The notes below the pieces were generated by a model that was not told where the DNA came from, did no database searches, and was given only the letters and a program-made list of their open reading frames with translations. This document shows positions 1-14,344 of a stretch of 64,000 bases of DNA, in pieces (the stretch's first letter is position 1; each line of letters begins with the position of its first letter). A program made the position numbers and the translations under genes. Origin of the DNA: Zygaena filipendulae (lineage: Eukaryota; Arthropoda; Insecta; Lepidoptera; Zygaenidae); NCBI GenBank assembly GCA_907165275.2, contig OU015650.1, positions 9,578,001-9,642,000 on the forward strand. The letters run 5' to 3'.

Positions 1-513
1 AAATGCCGTCTGTGCAATTTATAAAACAGGCCCACTCACCTGTTCGTCAAAGCGTGAACTCTTGGCTTGGATTCCTTTGCATCCGAGGATGACTTGAAGA
101 GGTGTCGAAGACGGTGAGCTGGTGGGCCGGCCGGCCAATCTTTATCTAGATGAATCCGGAGAAATACACGAGATTTTCCTCTGGCGATAGTCCACAAAGA
201 TGGAGGACCTTCTAAAGATTATTTATCGGGTTTATTTTCACTCTCACGTGGGGAATTACAAGATTTTGAGAATTTCGACTCCGTCAAGTTACACAGAGCA
301 CGCTATACCGCCATCATCAGCGAGAGCGCGAATTCGAAGCTCTTTTAATCGAACGGTATTGAACCATCGATAAAACAGTTGACAAGTTGACAATTACGCC
401 ATCTCTGGACGAAAGGTAAATTGAGTGAGCCATGCACGTATACAAGGTTTTCTTGTTGTTTAATTATAAAGTTACCTAATTTTACCGCGCATACGTTGGC
501 GCTTCACCATGCA
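1..513 (-). repeat. Pao LTR1 (partial 3' LTR of copy A)
   Basis: It matches positions 7535-8047 of LTR2 over its whole visible length. The inner boundary is set by the polypurine tract at 514-522, and the LTR starts TGCATGG on the minus strand. The terminal CA end is outside the window. Confidence 0.93.
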
Positions 514-746
514 CCCCCCCTTGAAAGGTCGTGAGGCTTTCAACCCAAGCAAAATGCTCCAATGTCAAAACAAGCTGAGTGCTCAAGTGAAGCTACTACC
601 TTATCGGCTAAATACTAAGCAAAGTACATATGTATTTCCTTTAAGTTGGACTAACATTCTATGGTTATACACTAACCTATGAATTAAGATACAATTAATA
701 TTAACTACAATCTATCTTACGAACTAAAATTATGTTCATTAAAGGC

Positions 747-3700
747 TTATTGATTCGGCAACGGATACAGCCGAACAATGGGACGCTTGAAAGAGCTGTG
801 CCCAGCCTTGACTGTAGCAACCCGAACTATCCCGTCGGCACCAGGAAATAGTTCGGTAACGACCCCTAGAGGCCATGACAATGGTGGAGCATCATCTTGT
901 CCGATCAACACGACAGTGCCCACCTGGATGGGATGACCATGGTCAGTATGCCATTTTTGTTTCACCTGCAACGTGTGCAAATACTCCCTACTCCATTTTT
1001 TCCAATAGGAAGCTACCATATTATCCAGCAATTGTTTGCGTTTTACTAAATTCATACGCGAATCCGACAAATCGGAAGCCGGTAAGTATTTAAGAGGAGT
1101 GGACATTAAAAAATGGGCAGGCGTTAGAACTTCTGGATAGGGATCAGAACTAAGGACACTCAGAGGTCTCGAATTCATGACGCATTCGATTTGCACCAAT
1201 ACCGTCTGCAATTCCTCATAAGTTAACAAATGGTCACCTATCACTCTATAAAGATGGGTTTTCAAACTTTTAATATTCGATTCCCACAACCCACCGAAAT
1301 GAGGAGCTCTAGGGGGAATGAACTTCCAATGGATACGGTGTTTCTCAAGCTCTCGCTTTAAATTAGCGTTATGCTGAGAATTGAGTAGTAAATTATACAT
1401 TTCGTCTAATTGCGCACGTGCACCAATGAAATTTGTGCCATTGTCAGAATAGATCGACGACACTGGGCCACGACGGGAAATGAAACGCTTAAACGCTGCT
1501 ATGAAACAGTCGCTGGAGAGTTCCGTAACAAGTTCAATATGAACAGCCTTCGTGACAAGACACACGAATAAACAGATATATGCCTTTTGAGCATGTTGCC
1601 CACGACGGCGAGAAAGAAGTATACGCAGGGGACCCGCATAATCGACGCCCGTGTGTACGAATGCCTTGGCTTCGGTTATACGATAAGAAGGCAGATCCGC
1701 CATCTTAGGAGTCGGATGCGAGGGACTGACGCGAAAACACGCATTACATTCACGAACCCTAGCTCGAATGACAGTCCTAGCATCTAGAATCCAGTACCGT
1801 TGTCGTACAAGGGACATCAGAAGATCAGGGCCTGCATGACAGTATAACTCGTGAAAATGTCGCACAATCAAGTTCACAACATGATCATGTTTAGGAAGAA
1901 GTACTGGATGCTTAACCTCAAAAGGCAGGTCAGAACGAGAAAGACGACCTCCAATACGTAAGGTTCCCTCATTATCAATGAAAACCGACAATTTACTTAA
2001 CTTCCCTGATGGACGTTTTTTCTTATTTATTAACTTGATATCATCAGCAAAATGATTTCACTGGACCATTTGAATGATATACTTCTCGGCCATCGACAAA
2101 TTTTCTATGGGATGAGAAGGAACTCTAACTTTCTTTATGAAACGCAGAACGTATACCGTAATTCTCAACAATCTATTCCACGCTGATATACGCAACGAGA
2201 GATCGTATAAGACAGACGATTTAACTTTCACCGTTGTGGTCATGACATTGACTTTATGTTCTGGTAATTCCTCATCCTCAGAAGGTGCGACTCTACGAAT
2301 CGGCCACTCACAAGGAAGGTTCTGGAGCCACTGAGGACCATTCCACCACAGATTGTGGGAAACCAACTGCGATGGCAACATCCCACGTGAAACACAATCA
2401 CTAGGATTTTCGGTGCCAGCCACATGATAGAAATTGTGGGGAGAGAGATTCTCCTGACACTGCGCGACTCGATTCGCAACAAAAATCGACCAACGATGTG
2501 GAGAAGAGTTAATCCAGGAAAGAGCTATAGTGGAATCCGAAAAGGCATACACATCAGCTATCTTAACACGATTCTGGTACGTGTCAAGTACAAGTTTAAT
2601 TAATTTAGACACCAAGACTGCAGCGCACAATTCTAAGCGTGCTAAGGTGCTAACCTTCGTAGGAGAAACCTTTGATTTCGCGCAGAGCAACCGAACGGAT
2701 ATATTGCCTGACGCATCAGTGGTATGTAAATAAATGACGCAACCATAGCCATTTAAGCTTGCATCACAAAATCCTACGACATTTACTTGACCGGAGCTCG
2801 TCACACCCACATGACGAGGAATTCTTAGCGTAGAAAGCAGCGGAAATTCCTGCGTGAGAATAGAAAAACGACGAATAATGCTCTCAGGAGGGGGATCATC
2901 CCAACCTATCTTGGCAAGCCACAACTCTTTAATTAACAGTTTGGCGTACAATATTACTGGTGCGACTAAGCCCAGCACATCGAATAAACGAGCTACAACC
3001 GAAAGTATGTTTCGTTTGGTACATTTTACTTGAACGTCAATAGTTGAAAAATGGAAATGATCGTTAGCAGGCTTCCATGAGAGACCCAATACCTTTAAGC
3101 TGGGCGCAGTAGGATCGCTCCCATCGAAACTAATCGAACTACGATGCGACTTAGGAAGATTCTCTAACAGAGTAGGCGAATTGCTCGTCCATTTAATCAA
3201 ATCCATGCAACCTGACTTAAACATGGTTATGAGCTCATTAGCTAAGCGTACAGCTGACAACTCATCAGGACAGGACTGAACAAGGTCATCCATGTAGAAC
3301 TTGGATCTTGTTACGATCGCAGCATTTGGAAACTGCGCGGACATATCCGTGGCTAATTGACGCAACGTCCTCATCGCTAAATACGGGCTACATTTCAAAC
3401 CGAAGGGAACTCGATCAAATTGAAATGTACGAATATCCTCATTTTCATTAAAGCGAAATAAAATTCTCAGAAATTTGCGATCATCGGGAGAAACCCCAAC
3501 TTGCAAATACATCTGCTGCACGTCTGCCGTCATCGCGACAGGAAACAGTCGGAATTCTAATAATAAGAGGAATAGATCAGCCTGTAAATTGGGCCCAGAA
3601 TGAAGAACGTCGTTAAGCGACAAACCAGTATGAGTCTTCGCACTAGCATCTAGCACAATTCGGGGTTTGGGCTTGTCCGCACGAACCACTGCATGATGGG

Positions 3701-6173
3701 GAATGTAATATCCGACATCCCTAATGTCCTGATCAGCAACTTCAGAAAGATATCCTTTTGTAATATACTCATTAATAACAGTATTATAATTCTCCCGAAG
3801 CCCAGGAGCCTTTTTGAACTTTCTTTCCAATAGCAAGAACCGGCGAAGAGCAGTACTTCTAGAATTGCCTAAGTTGCCTGGAGCAGAACAAAAAGGTAAG
3901 GCGACAGAATAACGACCTTCATCGTCCCGTGACACGGAGGTAACAAATGCATTCTCACATTCCGTCTCCTCTGGGCTCAAAAAACCCCTTGATGGAATCT
4001 CCTCGATCTCCCAAAACCTTTGCAACGACGAATTTAAATCATTCAGTGCGATTGCAGAAAATGATGAGTCATGTGGGACAGCAGGAGCACCTTTAGGGCA
4101 ATCTCCCATCAGCACGTACCCGAAGGAAGTTAACACGGCAGGTGGCGCTTGAGTACCGGAGTCTACTTTTTCACCTAAATAAATATGGGGAAACAATTGT
4201 GCACCGAGTACAATATCCACATTACCGGGAACGTTCCATGTCAAATCGGCCATGGAAATATTATTTAAGTAAGCCATGTCACACTTATCAATGAAGTGCG
4301 AGGGCAATTGATCTGTAATACAGTCAACGACTAACGCGTGTAATTTATATTTATTATGAGGGTTGACGCGAGACTCAATTTCGAAATCTACATAGCCGTG
4401 AATTGGTCGCGAAGATAAACCAACACCCCTGATTACAGAATTATTCAGAAGGGCAACGTGTAAGTTCAATTTTTTACAACAATCCCACGTTATTAAATGG
4501 TTTTGTGAGCCATTATCAATTAAGCACCGTACTAACATTTTACTACTGCTATTGATAGCTCTCGCATAGACCTGGGCAGTAGCCAAAAGAATCGCGTTAG
4601 CCTGCGAACTCCAACTCGCGCTCAAGGAGTGAAAGGGTTCATGCGATAGAAAAGTGCCCGCTCTATCAATTTCACTACTCTGTGGCACATTTGAAGCCGT
4701 CGCGGAATTATTACATGAGTCGCGGACAGTACTCTTATCATTTAAACAGATCGCATGAGTGAGATTCGCCGCAGGAGTGTGCGACACAAGCGCGCATGCG
4801 GCGCATGCTGTGGACGCGTTCGTGTCACTAGCACCAGTCGACCCGTGCGTGGAACATGCACGCGCATTCGACGTTCGTGAAGTTTGTATGTGTGAGTGAG
4901 TAGATTTTAAAGCGAACTTCTTATTGCCATTGAACGGTTTTCCAAAATGTAAGATTGTGTGATGCCTCTTATTGCATATCTCGCAGTTGGCGGGGGCCGA
5001 ACAATCGGAAACCGTGTGTGAAACACTTAAACACTTTACACAACCTTGCTTTGATTTAAGAAAATTAAATCTTAACTTCGGCGACTTCATACTCTTAAAC
5101 TGAGAACATTCGCTGAGCTCCGAATGATCGGTCTTATGGCAGAGACTACAAGAGTGAGAATCGCGTGATTCACTCACGACAAACGTATGCGCACGAACGG
5201 CCGACGAGGGACTTTTATTCCCACTGGGTTTCCCGCGCGAATTCGACAAAGAACTCGAATTACTCATATGCGATCTATCTAATATTTTTACTTGATTTTG
5301 CACAAAGGATATTAAATCGTTATAAGACGGAATATCCTTATTCGTGACGGAGAGTTCGAACGCCTGCATAGTTTGAGCGTCGATCTTTCTAAGCGCACAA
5401 TGCATCAAAATAAAGTCGGTTAAATCCGGTATATCTAATTGTTTTAATGCCGATATAGACGCTGAGTATTTTTCAATAAAGGAATCGAGACTACTAGAGG
5501 TATGTTGACAGTTCTTTAAATCAAGAATATTATTCAAATAGTGCGTACCTAACGCGCGTTTGTCTTGATATTTTTTAACTAGACTATTCCAAATAACTGA
5601 GTACGTATCACCGGTAGGTACGACGCCCGCTAAAACCTGCTGCGCTTTATGTGTGAGTTTTCCAACTAAATATTGCACACGCTGCGAGTCGGACAAATGA
5701 GCATTGTCGTGAACGTTGGCCCGAAACGATTCATAAAATACAGGCCAGTTTTCGGCTCGACCGTCAAATCCAGGCAACACTATCGGCGGTAACTTTATGA
5801 TCTTAGAAGTATTCGAATTTGAACATCCTGTGGCACAGTCACTGTCGGATTTTTTAACGATTTTATTCATGACTCGTTTCACTCTGACATATAAATCGTC
5901 GAAACTAATCAAGTCATTGTAACTCGGGTTTGCCTCAGTCTTGAGCAATAAATTAATTTCGTTAATCTCATCGACTATACGTTCAAACCTTTCGCGATAT
6001 TCATCGAGAATTTCCGACTCCGCCAAAAAATGTTCGTTCGACTTCGCCTCAAAAATAGAAATTTTTGTAGATAACTCATAGGCATTATTCAGTCTAGCAA
6101 AAAGAGCCTCCTTTTTACAAATCAGCATTTTTAATCTAGATTCTAAGTCCGATGTCTTTTTACTCGACGCCAT
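747..6173 (-). pseudogene. Pao Gag-Pol polyprotein, copy A, interrupted by one TGA
   Basis: This is a single frame of 1808 codons equal in length to the intact copy D, but codon TGA at 2058-2060 replaces the CGA (Arg) present in copies C and D. It therefore reads as a 1371-residue Gag-PR-RT-RNase H piece (2058-6173) and a separate integrase piece (747-1991 or so). Seen motifs include zinc knuckle CVKCLSVSHTVSDC, protease CLIDNGSQ, RT FYMDDL, RNase H-like GFCDASLNGYG, and integrase SDNGTNF and GGLWESN. I start at the ATG reading MASSKKTS; a near-cognate TTG three codons upstream is not needed. Without readthrough the integrase would not be made from this copy, so mobility would need help in trans. 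The same lesion occurs in copy B. Confidence 0.9.
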
Positions 6174-7413
6174 CGTTAACAATAACCGATTCCGAACTTT
6201 AATAAATTTTAATTGAATTTAATTAACTTTAATTCAATTGACTCAACTTGAATCAACCGACAATCTAGGTACGGTGAGTAAGAATCGAAGAATTTTTAAT
6301 AAGTTTAATTAAAAATGCAAGTCAATTAAATTTAATTAATCAATAATTCAGCATGAATACTGGTGCGTGAATAGGTACTATCGCAACAACAAAAACGTTC
6401 ATTTGAAATTTACGGTGTAATTTTAATTAATAAACACTTCTCATGAACACTAGGAATAATCCAGGTAAGATTCACGTTCGATTAATTCCAAAAAAATTCT
6501 GACAAGGATTCACAAAATACCTACAACGGTTTATTTATTAAGTACAACAACAAACTATACCTACTTGCAGTGCAGGAAGAAAAGCACACACCTAGAACGT
6601 CTTCTAGAATTGTATATAACCGCTATACCCAACCTGCACTGTTTCGGCGTTGAGATTGGTTTGTAATTAATTATACTTACCTATTCGTAAGTTGTAAATT
6701 CTATACAAAAAATATAACACGGCAATAGTAAGAACAAAGTTCGCTGGCCGGTGACTATACCTACCAATGCATTCGTAGGTAGAAATGAATTGATATTGAA
6801 CGCGAAATCATACAAGGCACCAAAGATACGTACTTGCCTAGTGAAACACCAGAAAAAGATCGTACGAAGTAGAAAGATACTAAACACCTATGTAAATACC
6901 TATGTATGCTTCCTCAATACGCACTTAATTTCTAGAATGTTAATGTACTTACTATCTACCTTGCTAAGAATCTGCACCGAGTAGTCAAATGTACTAAAAT
7001 TATGTACCTACTTACTCGCGTTTATGTATCAATCCTATGTATTACGTTACGAAGTTTGTACTTGAACGGCAAATAAATGTGCACTAAGAATTATGTGCTT
7101 GCCTATAGTTCAAATACCTAAGTCGAAACCTATACGTTTCAATACTTAAAATTCTTAGCTAGGTAGCAAATTAATTATGTAGGTATGTACCTACTTACTA
7201 ACGTTATGTAGCACCTACTTTAGGTAAATTTGTACCGCCGTACTAATAATTATGTACTTGAAACAATTTTATATATTTGAACACTAAAGTTATGCACTCA
7301 AAATTGTTTTGACTGGAACAAATTGAAATGGATCGAACCAATAATTTGTTCGAATACTAATGTTATGTATTCAAAAAAACTGGACAATCCGAGCTCGATT
7401 AGGACCAAAAATA

Positions 7414-8047
7414 TGGTGTAGCGTGTAAATAGCCACACCACTGGGTGTACTTGCGTACTGAAAATATTTTATGTAATTTATTACGCCTATAATAATGGCG
7501 ACCACGTAATAAAGTAAAACAAGAAAACACAAGTAAATGCCGTCTGTGCAATTTATAAAACAGGCCCACTCACCTGTTCGTCAAAGCGTGAACTCTTGGC
7601 TTGGATTCCTTTGCATCCGAGGATGACTTGAAGAGGTGTCGAAGACGGTGAGCTGGTGGGCCGGCCGGCCAATCTTTATCTAGATGAATCCGGAGAAATA
7701 CACGAGATTTTCCTCTGGCGATAGTCCACAAAGATGGAGGACCTTCTAAAGATTATTTATCGGGTTTATTTTCACTCTCACGTGGGGAATTACAAGATTT
7801 TGAGAATTTCGACTCCGTCAAGTTACACAGAGCACGCTATACCGCCATCATCAGCGAGAGCGCGAATTCGAAGCTCTTTTAATCGAACGGTATTGAACCA
7901 TCGATAAAACAGTTGACAAGTTGACAATTACGCCATCTCTGGACGAAAGGTAAATTGAGTGAGCCATGCACGTATACAAGGTTTTCTTGTTGTTTAATTA
8001 TAAAGTTACCTAATTTTACCGCGCATACGTTGGCGCTTCACCATGCA
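7414..8047 (-). repeat. Pao LTR2, shared by copies A and B
   Basis: It is 634 bases long, starts TGCATGG and ends CTACACCA on the minus strand. It is the 5' LTR of A and the 3' LTR of B at once, which is the mark of a tandem LTR-element dimer rather than two independent insertions. No target-site duplication separates the two copies. Confidence 0.93.
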
Positions 8048-8280
8048 CCCCCCCTTGAAAGGTCGTGAGGCTTTCAACCCAAGCAAAATGCTCCAATGTC
8101 AAAACAAGCTGAGTGCTCAAGTGAAGCTACTACCTTATCGGCTAAATACTAAGCAAAGTACATATGTATTTCCTTTAAGTTGGACTAACATTCTATGGTT
8201 ATACACTAACCTATGAATTAAGATACAATTAATATTAACTACAATCTATCTTACGAACTAAAATTATGTTCATTAAAGGC

Positions 8281-11200
8281 TTATTGATTCGGCAACGGAT
8301 ACAGCCGAACAATGGGACGCTTGAAAGAGCTGTGCCCAGCCTTGACTGTAGCAACCCGAACTATCCCGTCGGCACCAGGAAATAGTTCGGTAACGACCCC
8401 TAGAGGCCATGACAATGGTGGAGCATCATCTTGTCCGATCAACACGACAGTGCCCACCTGGATGGGATGACCATGGTCAGTATGCCATTTTTGTTTCACC
8501 TGCAACGTGTGCAAATACTCCCTACTCCATTTTTTCCAATAGGAAGCTACCATATTATCCAGCAATTGTTTGCGTTTTACTAAATTCATACGCGAATCCG
8601 ACAAATCGGAAGCCGGTAAGTATTTAAGAGGAGTGGACATTAAAAAATGGGCAGGCGTTAGAACTTCTGGATAGGGATCAGAACTAAGGACACTCAGAGG
8701 TCTCGAATTCATGACGCATTCGATTTGCACCAATACCGTCTGCAATTCCTCATAAGTTAACAAATGGTCACCTATCACTCTATAAAGATGGGTTTTCAAA
8801 CTTTTAATATTCGATTCCCACAACCCACCGAAATGAGGAGCTCTAGGGGGAATGAACTTCCAATGGATACGGTGTTTCTCAAGCTCTCGCTTTAAATTAG
8901 CGTTATGCTGAGAATTGAGTAGTAAATTATACATTTCGTCTAATTGCGCACGTGCACCAATGAAATTTGTGCCATTGTCAGAATAGATCGACGACACTGG
9001 GCCACGACGGGAAATGAAACGCTTAAACGCTGCTATGAAACAGTCGCTGGAGAGTTCCGTAACAAGTTCAATATGAACAGCCTTCGTGACAAGACACACG
9101 AATAAACAGATATATGCCTTTTGAGCATGTTGCCCACGACGGCGAGAAAGAAGTATACGCAGGGGACCCGCATAATCGACGCCCGTGTGTACGAATGCCT
9201 TGGCTTCGGTTATACGATAAGAAGGCAGATCCGCCATCTTAGGAGTCGGATGCGAGGGACTGACGCGAAAACACGCATTACATTCACGAACCCTAGCTCG
9301 AATGACAGTCCTAGCATCTAGAATCCAGTACCGTTGTCGTACAAGGGACATCAGAAGATCAGGGCCTGCATGACAGTATAACTCGTGAAAATGTCGCACA
9401 ATCAAGTTCACAACATGATCATGTTTAGGAAGAAGTACTGGATGCTTAACCTCAAAAGGCAGGTCAGAACGAGAAAGACGACCTCCAATACGTAAGGTTC
9501 CCTCATTATCAATGAAAACCGACAATTTACTTAACTTCCCTGATGGACGTTTTTTCTTATTTATTAACTTGATATCATCAGCAAAATGATTTCACTGGAC
9601 CATTTGAATGATATACTTCTCGGCCATCGACAAATTTTCTATGGGATGAGAAGGAACTCTAACTTTCTTTATGAAACGCAGAACGTATACCGTAATTCTC
9701 AACAATCTATTCCACGCTGATATACGCAACGAGAGATCGTATAAGACAGACGATTTAACTTTCACCGTTGTGGTCATGACATTGACTTTATGTTCTGGTA
9801 ATTCCTCATCCTCAGAAGGTGCGACTCTACGAATCGGCCACTCACAAGGAAGGTTCTGGAGCCACTGAGGACCATTCCACCACAGATTGTGGGAAACCAA
9901 CTGCGATGGCAACATCCCACGTGAAACACAATCACTAGGATTTTCGGTGCCAGCCACATGATAGAAATTGTGGGGAGAGAGATTCTCCTGACACTGCGCG
10001 ACTCGATTCGCAACAAAAATCGACCAACGATGTGGAGAAGAGTTAATCCAGGAAAGAGCTATAGTGGAATCCGAAAAGGCATACACATCAGCTATCTTAA
10101 CACGATTCTGGTACGTGTCAAGTACAAGTTTAATTAATTTAGACACCAAGACTGCAGCGCACAATTCTAAGCGTGCTAAGGTGCTAACCTTCGTAGGAGA
10201 AACCTTTGATTTCGCGCAGAGCAACCGAACGGATATATTGCCTGACGCATCAGTGGTATGTAAATAAATGACGCAACCATAGCCATTTAAGCTTGCATCA
10301 CAAAATCCTACGACATTTACTTGACCGGAGCTCGTCACACCCACATGACGAGGAATTCTTAGCGTAGAAAGCAGCGGAAATTCCTGCGTGAGAATAGAAA
10401 AACGACGAATAATGCTCTCAGGAGGGGGATCATCCCAACCTATCTTGGCAAGCCACAACTCTTTAATTAACAGTTTGGCGTACAATATTACTGGTGCGAC
10501 TAAGCCCAGCACATCGAATAAACGAGCTACAACCGAAAGTATGTTTCGTTTGGTACATTTTACTTGAACGTCAATAGTTGAAAAATGGAAATGATCGTTA
10601 GCAGGCTTCCATGAGAGACCCAATACCTTTAAGCTGGGCGCAGTAGGATCGCTCCCATCGAAACTAATCGAACTACGATGCGACTTAGGAAGATTCTCTA
10701 ACAGAGTAGGCGAATTGCTCGTCCATTTAATCAAATCCATGCAACCTGACTTAAACATGGTTATGAGCTCATTAGCTAAGCGTACAGCTGACAACTCATC
10801 AGGACAGGACTGAACAAGGTCATCCATGTAGAACTTGGATCTTGTTACGATCGCAGCATTTGGAAACTGCGCGGACATATCCGTGGCTAATTGACGCAAC
10901 GTCCTCATCGCTAAATACGGGCTACATTTCAAACCGAAGGGAACTCGATCAAATTGAAATGTACGAATATCCTCATTTTCATTAAAGCGAAATAAAATTC
11001 TCAGAAATTTGCGATCATCGGGAGAAACCCCAACTTGCAAATACATCTGCTGCACGTCTGCCGTCATCGCGACAGGAAACAGTCGGAATTCTAATAATAA
11101 GAGGAATAGATCAGCCTGTAAATTGGGCCCAGAATGAAGAACGTCGTTAAGCGACAAACCAGTATGAGTCTTCGCACTAGCATCTAGCACAATTCGGGGT

Positions 11201-13707
11201 TTGGGCTTGTCCGCACGAACCACTGCATGATGGGGAATGTAATATCCGACATCCCTAATGTCCTGATCAGCAACTTCAGAAAGATATCCTTTTGTAATAT
11301 ACTCATTAATAACAGTATTATAATTCTCCCGAAGCCCAGGAGCCTTTTTGAACTTTCTTTCCAATAGCAAGAACCGGCGAAGAGCAGTACTTCTAGAATT
11401 GCCTAAGTTGCCTGGAGCAGAACAAAAAGGTAAGGCGACAGAATAACGACCTTCATCGTCCCGTGACACGGAGGTAACAAATGCATTCTCACATTCCGTC
11501 TCCTCTGGGCTCAAAAAACCCCTTGATGGAATCTCCTCGATCTCCCAAAACCTTTGCAACGACGAATTTAAATCATTCAGTGCGATTGCAGAAAATGATG
11601 AGTCATGTGGGACAGCAGGAGCACCTTTAGGGCAATCTCCCATCAGCACGTACCCGAAGGAAGTTAACACGGCAGGTGGCGCTTGAGTACCGGAGTCTAC
11701 TTTTTCACCTAAATAAATATGGGGAAACAATTGTGCACCGAGTACAATATCCACATTACCGGGAACGTTCCATGTCAAATCGGCCATGGAAATATTATTT
11801 AAGTAAGCCATGTCACACTTATCAATGAAGTGCGAGGGCAATTGATCTGTAATACAGTCAACGACTAACGCGTGTAATTTATATTTATTATGAGGGTTGA
11901 CGCGAGACTCAATTTCGAAATCTACATAGCCGTGAATTGGTCGCGAAGATAAACCAACACCCCTGATTACAGAATTATTCAGAAGGGCAACGTGTAAGTT
12001 CAATTTTTTACAACAATCCCACGTTATTAAATGGTTTTGTGAGCCATTATCAATTAAGCACCGTACTAACATTTTACTACTGCTATTGATAGCTCTCGCA
12101 TAGACCTGGGCAGTAGCCAAAAGAATCGCGTTAGCCTGCGAACTCCAACTCGCGCTCAAGGAGTGAAAGGGTTCATGCGATAGAAAAGTGCCCGCTCTAT
12201 CAATTTCACTACTCTGTGGCACATTTGAAGCCGTCGCGGAATTATTACATGAGTCGCGGACAGTACTCTTATCATTTAAACAGATCGCATGAGTGAGATT
12301 CGCCGCAGGAGTGTGCGACACAAGCGCGCATGCGGCGCATGCTGTGGACGCGTTCGTGTCACTAGCACCAGTCGACCCGTGCGTGGAACATGCACGCGCA
12401 TTCGACGTTCGTGAAGTTTGTATGTGTGAGTGAGTAGATTTTAAAGCGAACTTCTTATTGCCATTGAACGGTTTTCCAAAATGTAAGATTGTGTGATGCC
12501 TCTTATTGCATATCTCGCAGTTGGCGGGGGCCGAACAATCGGAAACCGTGTGTGAAACACTTAAACACTTTACACAACCTTGCTTTGATTTAAGAAAATT
12601 AAATCTTAACTTCGGCGACTTCATACTCTTAAACTGAGAACATTCGCTGAGCTCCGAATGATCGGTCTTATGGCAGAGACTACAAGAGTGAGAATCGCGT
12701 GATTCACTCACGACAAACGTATGCGCACGAACGGCCGACGAGGGACTTTTATTCCCACTGGGTTTCCCGCGCGAATTCGACAAAGAACTCGAATTACTCA
12801 TATGCGATCTATCTAATATTTTTACTTGATTTTGCACAAAGGATATTAAATCGTTATAAGACGGAATATCCTTATTCGTGACGGAGAGTTCGAACGCCTG
12901 CATAGTTTGAGCGTCGATCTTTCTAAGCGCACAATGCATCAAAATAAAGTCGGTTAAATCCGGTATATCTAATTGTTTTAATGCCGATATAGACGCTGAG
13001 TATTTTTCAATAAAGGAATCGAGACTACTAGAGGTATGTTGACAGTTCTTTAAATCAAGAATATTATTCAAATAGTGCGTACCTAACGCGCGTTTGTCTT
13101 GATATTTTTTAACTAGACTATTCCAAATAACTGAGTACGTATCACCGGTAGGTACGACGCCCGCTAAAACCTGCTGCGCTTTATGTGTGAGTTTTCCAAC
13201 TAAATATTGCACACGCTGCGAGTCGGACAAATGAGCATTGTCGTGAACGTTGGCCCGAAACGATTCATAAAATACAGGCCAGTTTTCGGCTCGACCGTCA
13301 AATCCAGGCAACACTATCGGCGGTAACTTTATGATCTTAGAAGTATTCGAATTTGAACATCCTGTGGCACAGTCACTGTCGGATTTTTTAACGATTTTAT
13401 TCATGACTCGTTTCACTCTGACATATAAATCGTCGAAACTAATCAAGTCATTGTAACTCGGGTTTGCCTCAGTCTTGAGCAATAAATTAATTTCGTTAAT
13501 CTCATCGACTATACGTTCAAACCTTTCGCGATATTCATCGAGAATTTCCGACTCCGCCAAAAAATGTTCGTTCGACTTCGCCTCAAAAATAGAAATTTTT
13601 GTAGATAACTCATAGGCATTATTCAGTCTAGCAAAAAGAGCCTCCTTTTTACAAATCAGCATTTTTAATCTAGATTCTAAGTCCGATGTCTTTTTACTCG
13701 ACGCCAT
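8281..13707 (-). pseudogene. Pao Gag-Pol polyprotein, copy B, interrupted by one TGA
   Basis: It translates to the same two products as copy A, with the same TGA codon at 9592-9594 in place of Arg. All Gag, protease, RT, RNase H-like and integrase motifs are present. The shared lesion and identical sequence mean that A and B derive from one parent, either by duplication or by unequal exchange between LTRs. The 5' end of the element is missing, so expression would need a promoter outside it. Confidence 0.9.
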
Positions 13708-14344
13708 CGTTAACAATAACCGATTCCGAACTTTAATAAATTTTAATTGAATTTAATTAACTTTAATTCAATTGACTCAACTTGAATCAACCGACAATCT
13801 AGGTACGGTGAGTAAGAATCGAAGAATTTTTAATAAGTTTAATTAAAAATGCAAGTCAATTAAATTTAATTAATCAATAATTCAGCATGAATACTGGTGC
13901 GTGAATAGGTACTATCGCAACAACAAAAACGTTCATTTGAAATTTACGGTGTAATTTTAATTAATAAACACTTCTCATGAACACTAGGAATAATCCAGGT
14001 AAGATTCACGTTCGATTAATTCCAAAAAAATTCTGACAAGGATTCACAAAATACCTACAACGGTTTATTTATTAAGTACAACAACAAACTATACCTACTT
14101 GCAGTGCAGGAAGAAAAGCACACACCTAGAACGTCTTCTAGAATTGTATATAACCGCTATACCCAACCTGCACTGTTTCGGCGTTGAGATTGGTTTGTAA
14201 TTAATTATACTTACCTATTCGTAAGTTGTAAATTCTATACAAAAAATATAACACGGCAATAGTAAGAACAAAGTTCGCTGGCCGGTGACTATACCTACCA
14301 ATGCATTCGTAGGTAGAAATGAATTGATATTGAACGCGAAATCA

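Larger units (their letters stand above)
1..8047 (-). mobile_element. BEL/Pao LTR retrotransposon copy A (3' LTR cut by window edge)
   Basis: Minus-strand element: 5' LTR at 7414-8047, internal region 514-7413, 3' LTR at 1-513, of which the outermost ~121 bases lie off the window. The order of domains in its frame (DUF1759 Gag-like, zinc knuckles, aspartic protease, YMDD reverse transcriptase, RNase H-like, integrase, DUF5641) is that of BEL/Pao elements. A polypurine tract (seen as CCCCCCCTT on the plus strand, 514-522) abuts the 3' LTR and a TGG-starting primer-binding site lies six bases inside the 5' LTR. Its sequence is repeated exactly 7534 bases downstream as copy B, and the 5' LTR of A is also the 3' LTR of B. 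One in-frame TGA breaks its polyprotein. Confidence 0.93.
7414..14344 (-). mobile_element. BEL/Pao copy B, 5'-truncated (no 5' LTR)
   Basis: Internal region 8048-14344 repeats copy A (514-6810) with a constant 7534-base offset; the translated frames are identical. Identity stops abruptly at 14344 inside the untranslated leader, so B lacks its primer-binding site and 5' LTR and has no promoter of its own. Beyond the break is a rearranged junction that leads into plus-strand copy C. Confidence 0.92.

Noticed and set aside
2137..2482. Small frames on the opposite strand of the Pao pol (and their repeats in each copy)
   Set aside because: They recur only because the element recurs and are antisense shadows of the conserved pol frame.
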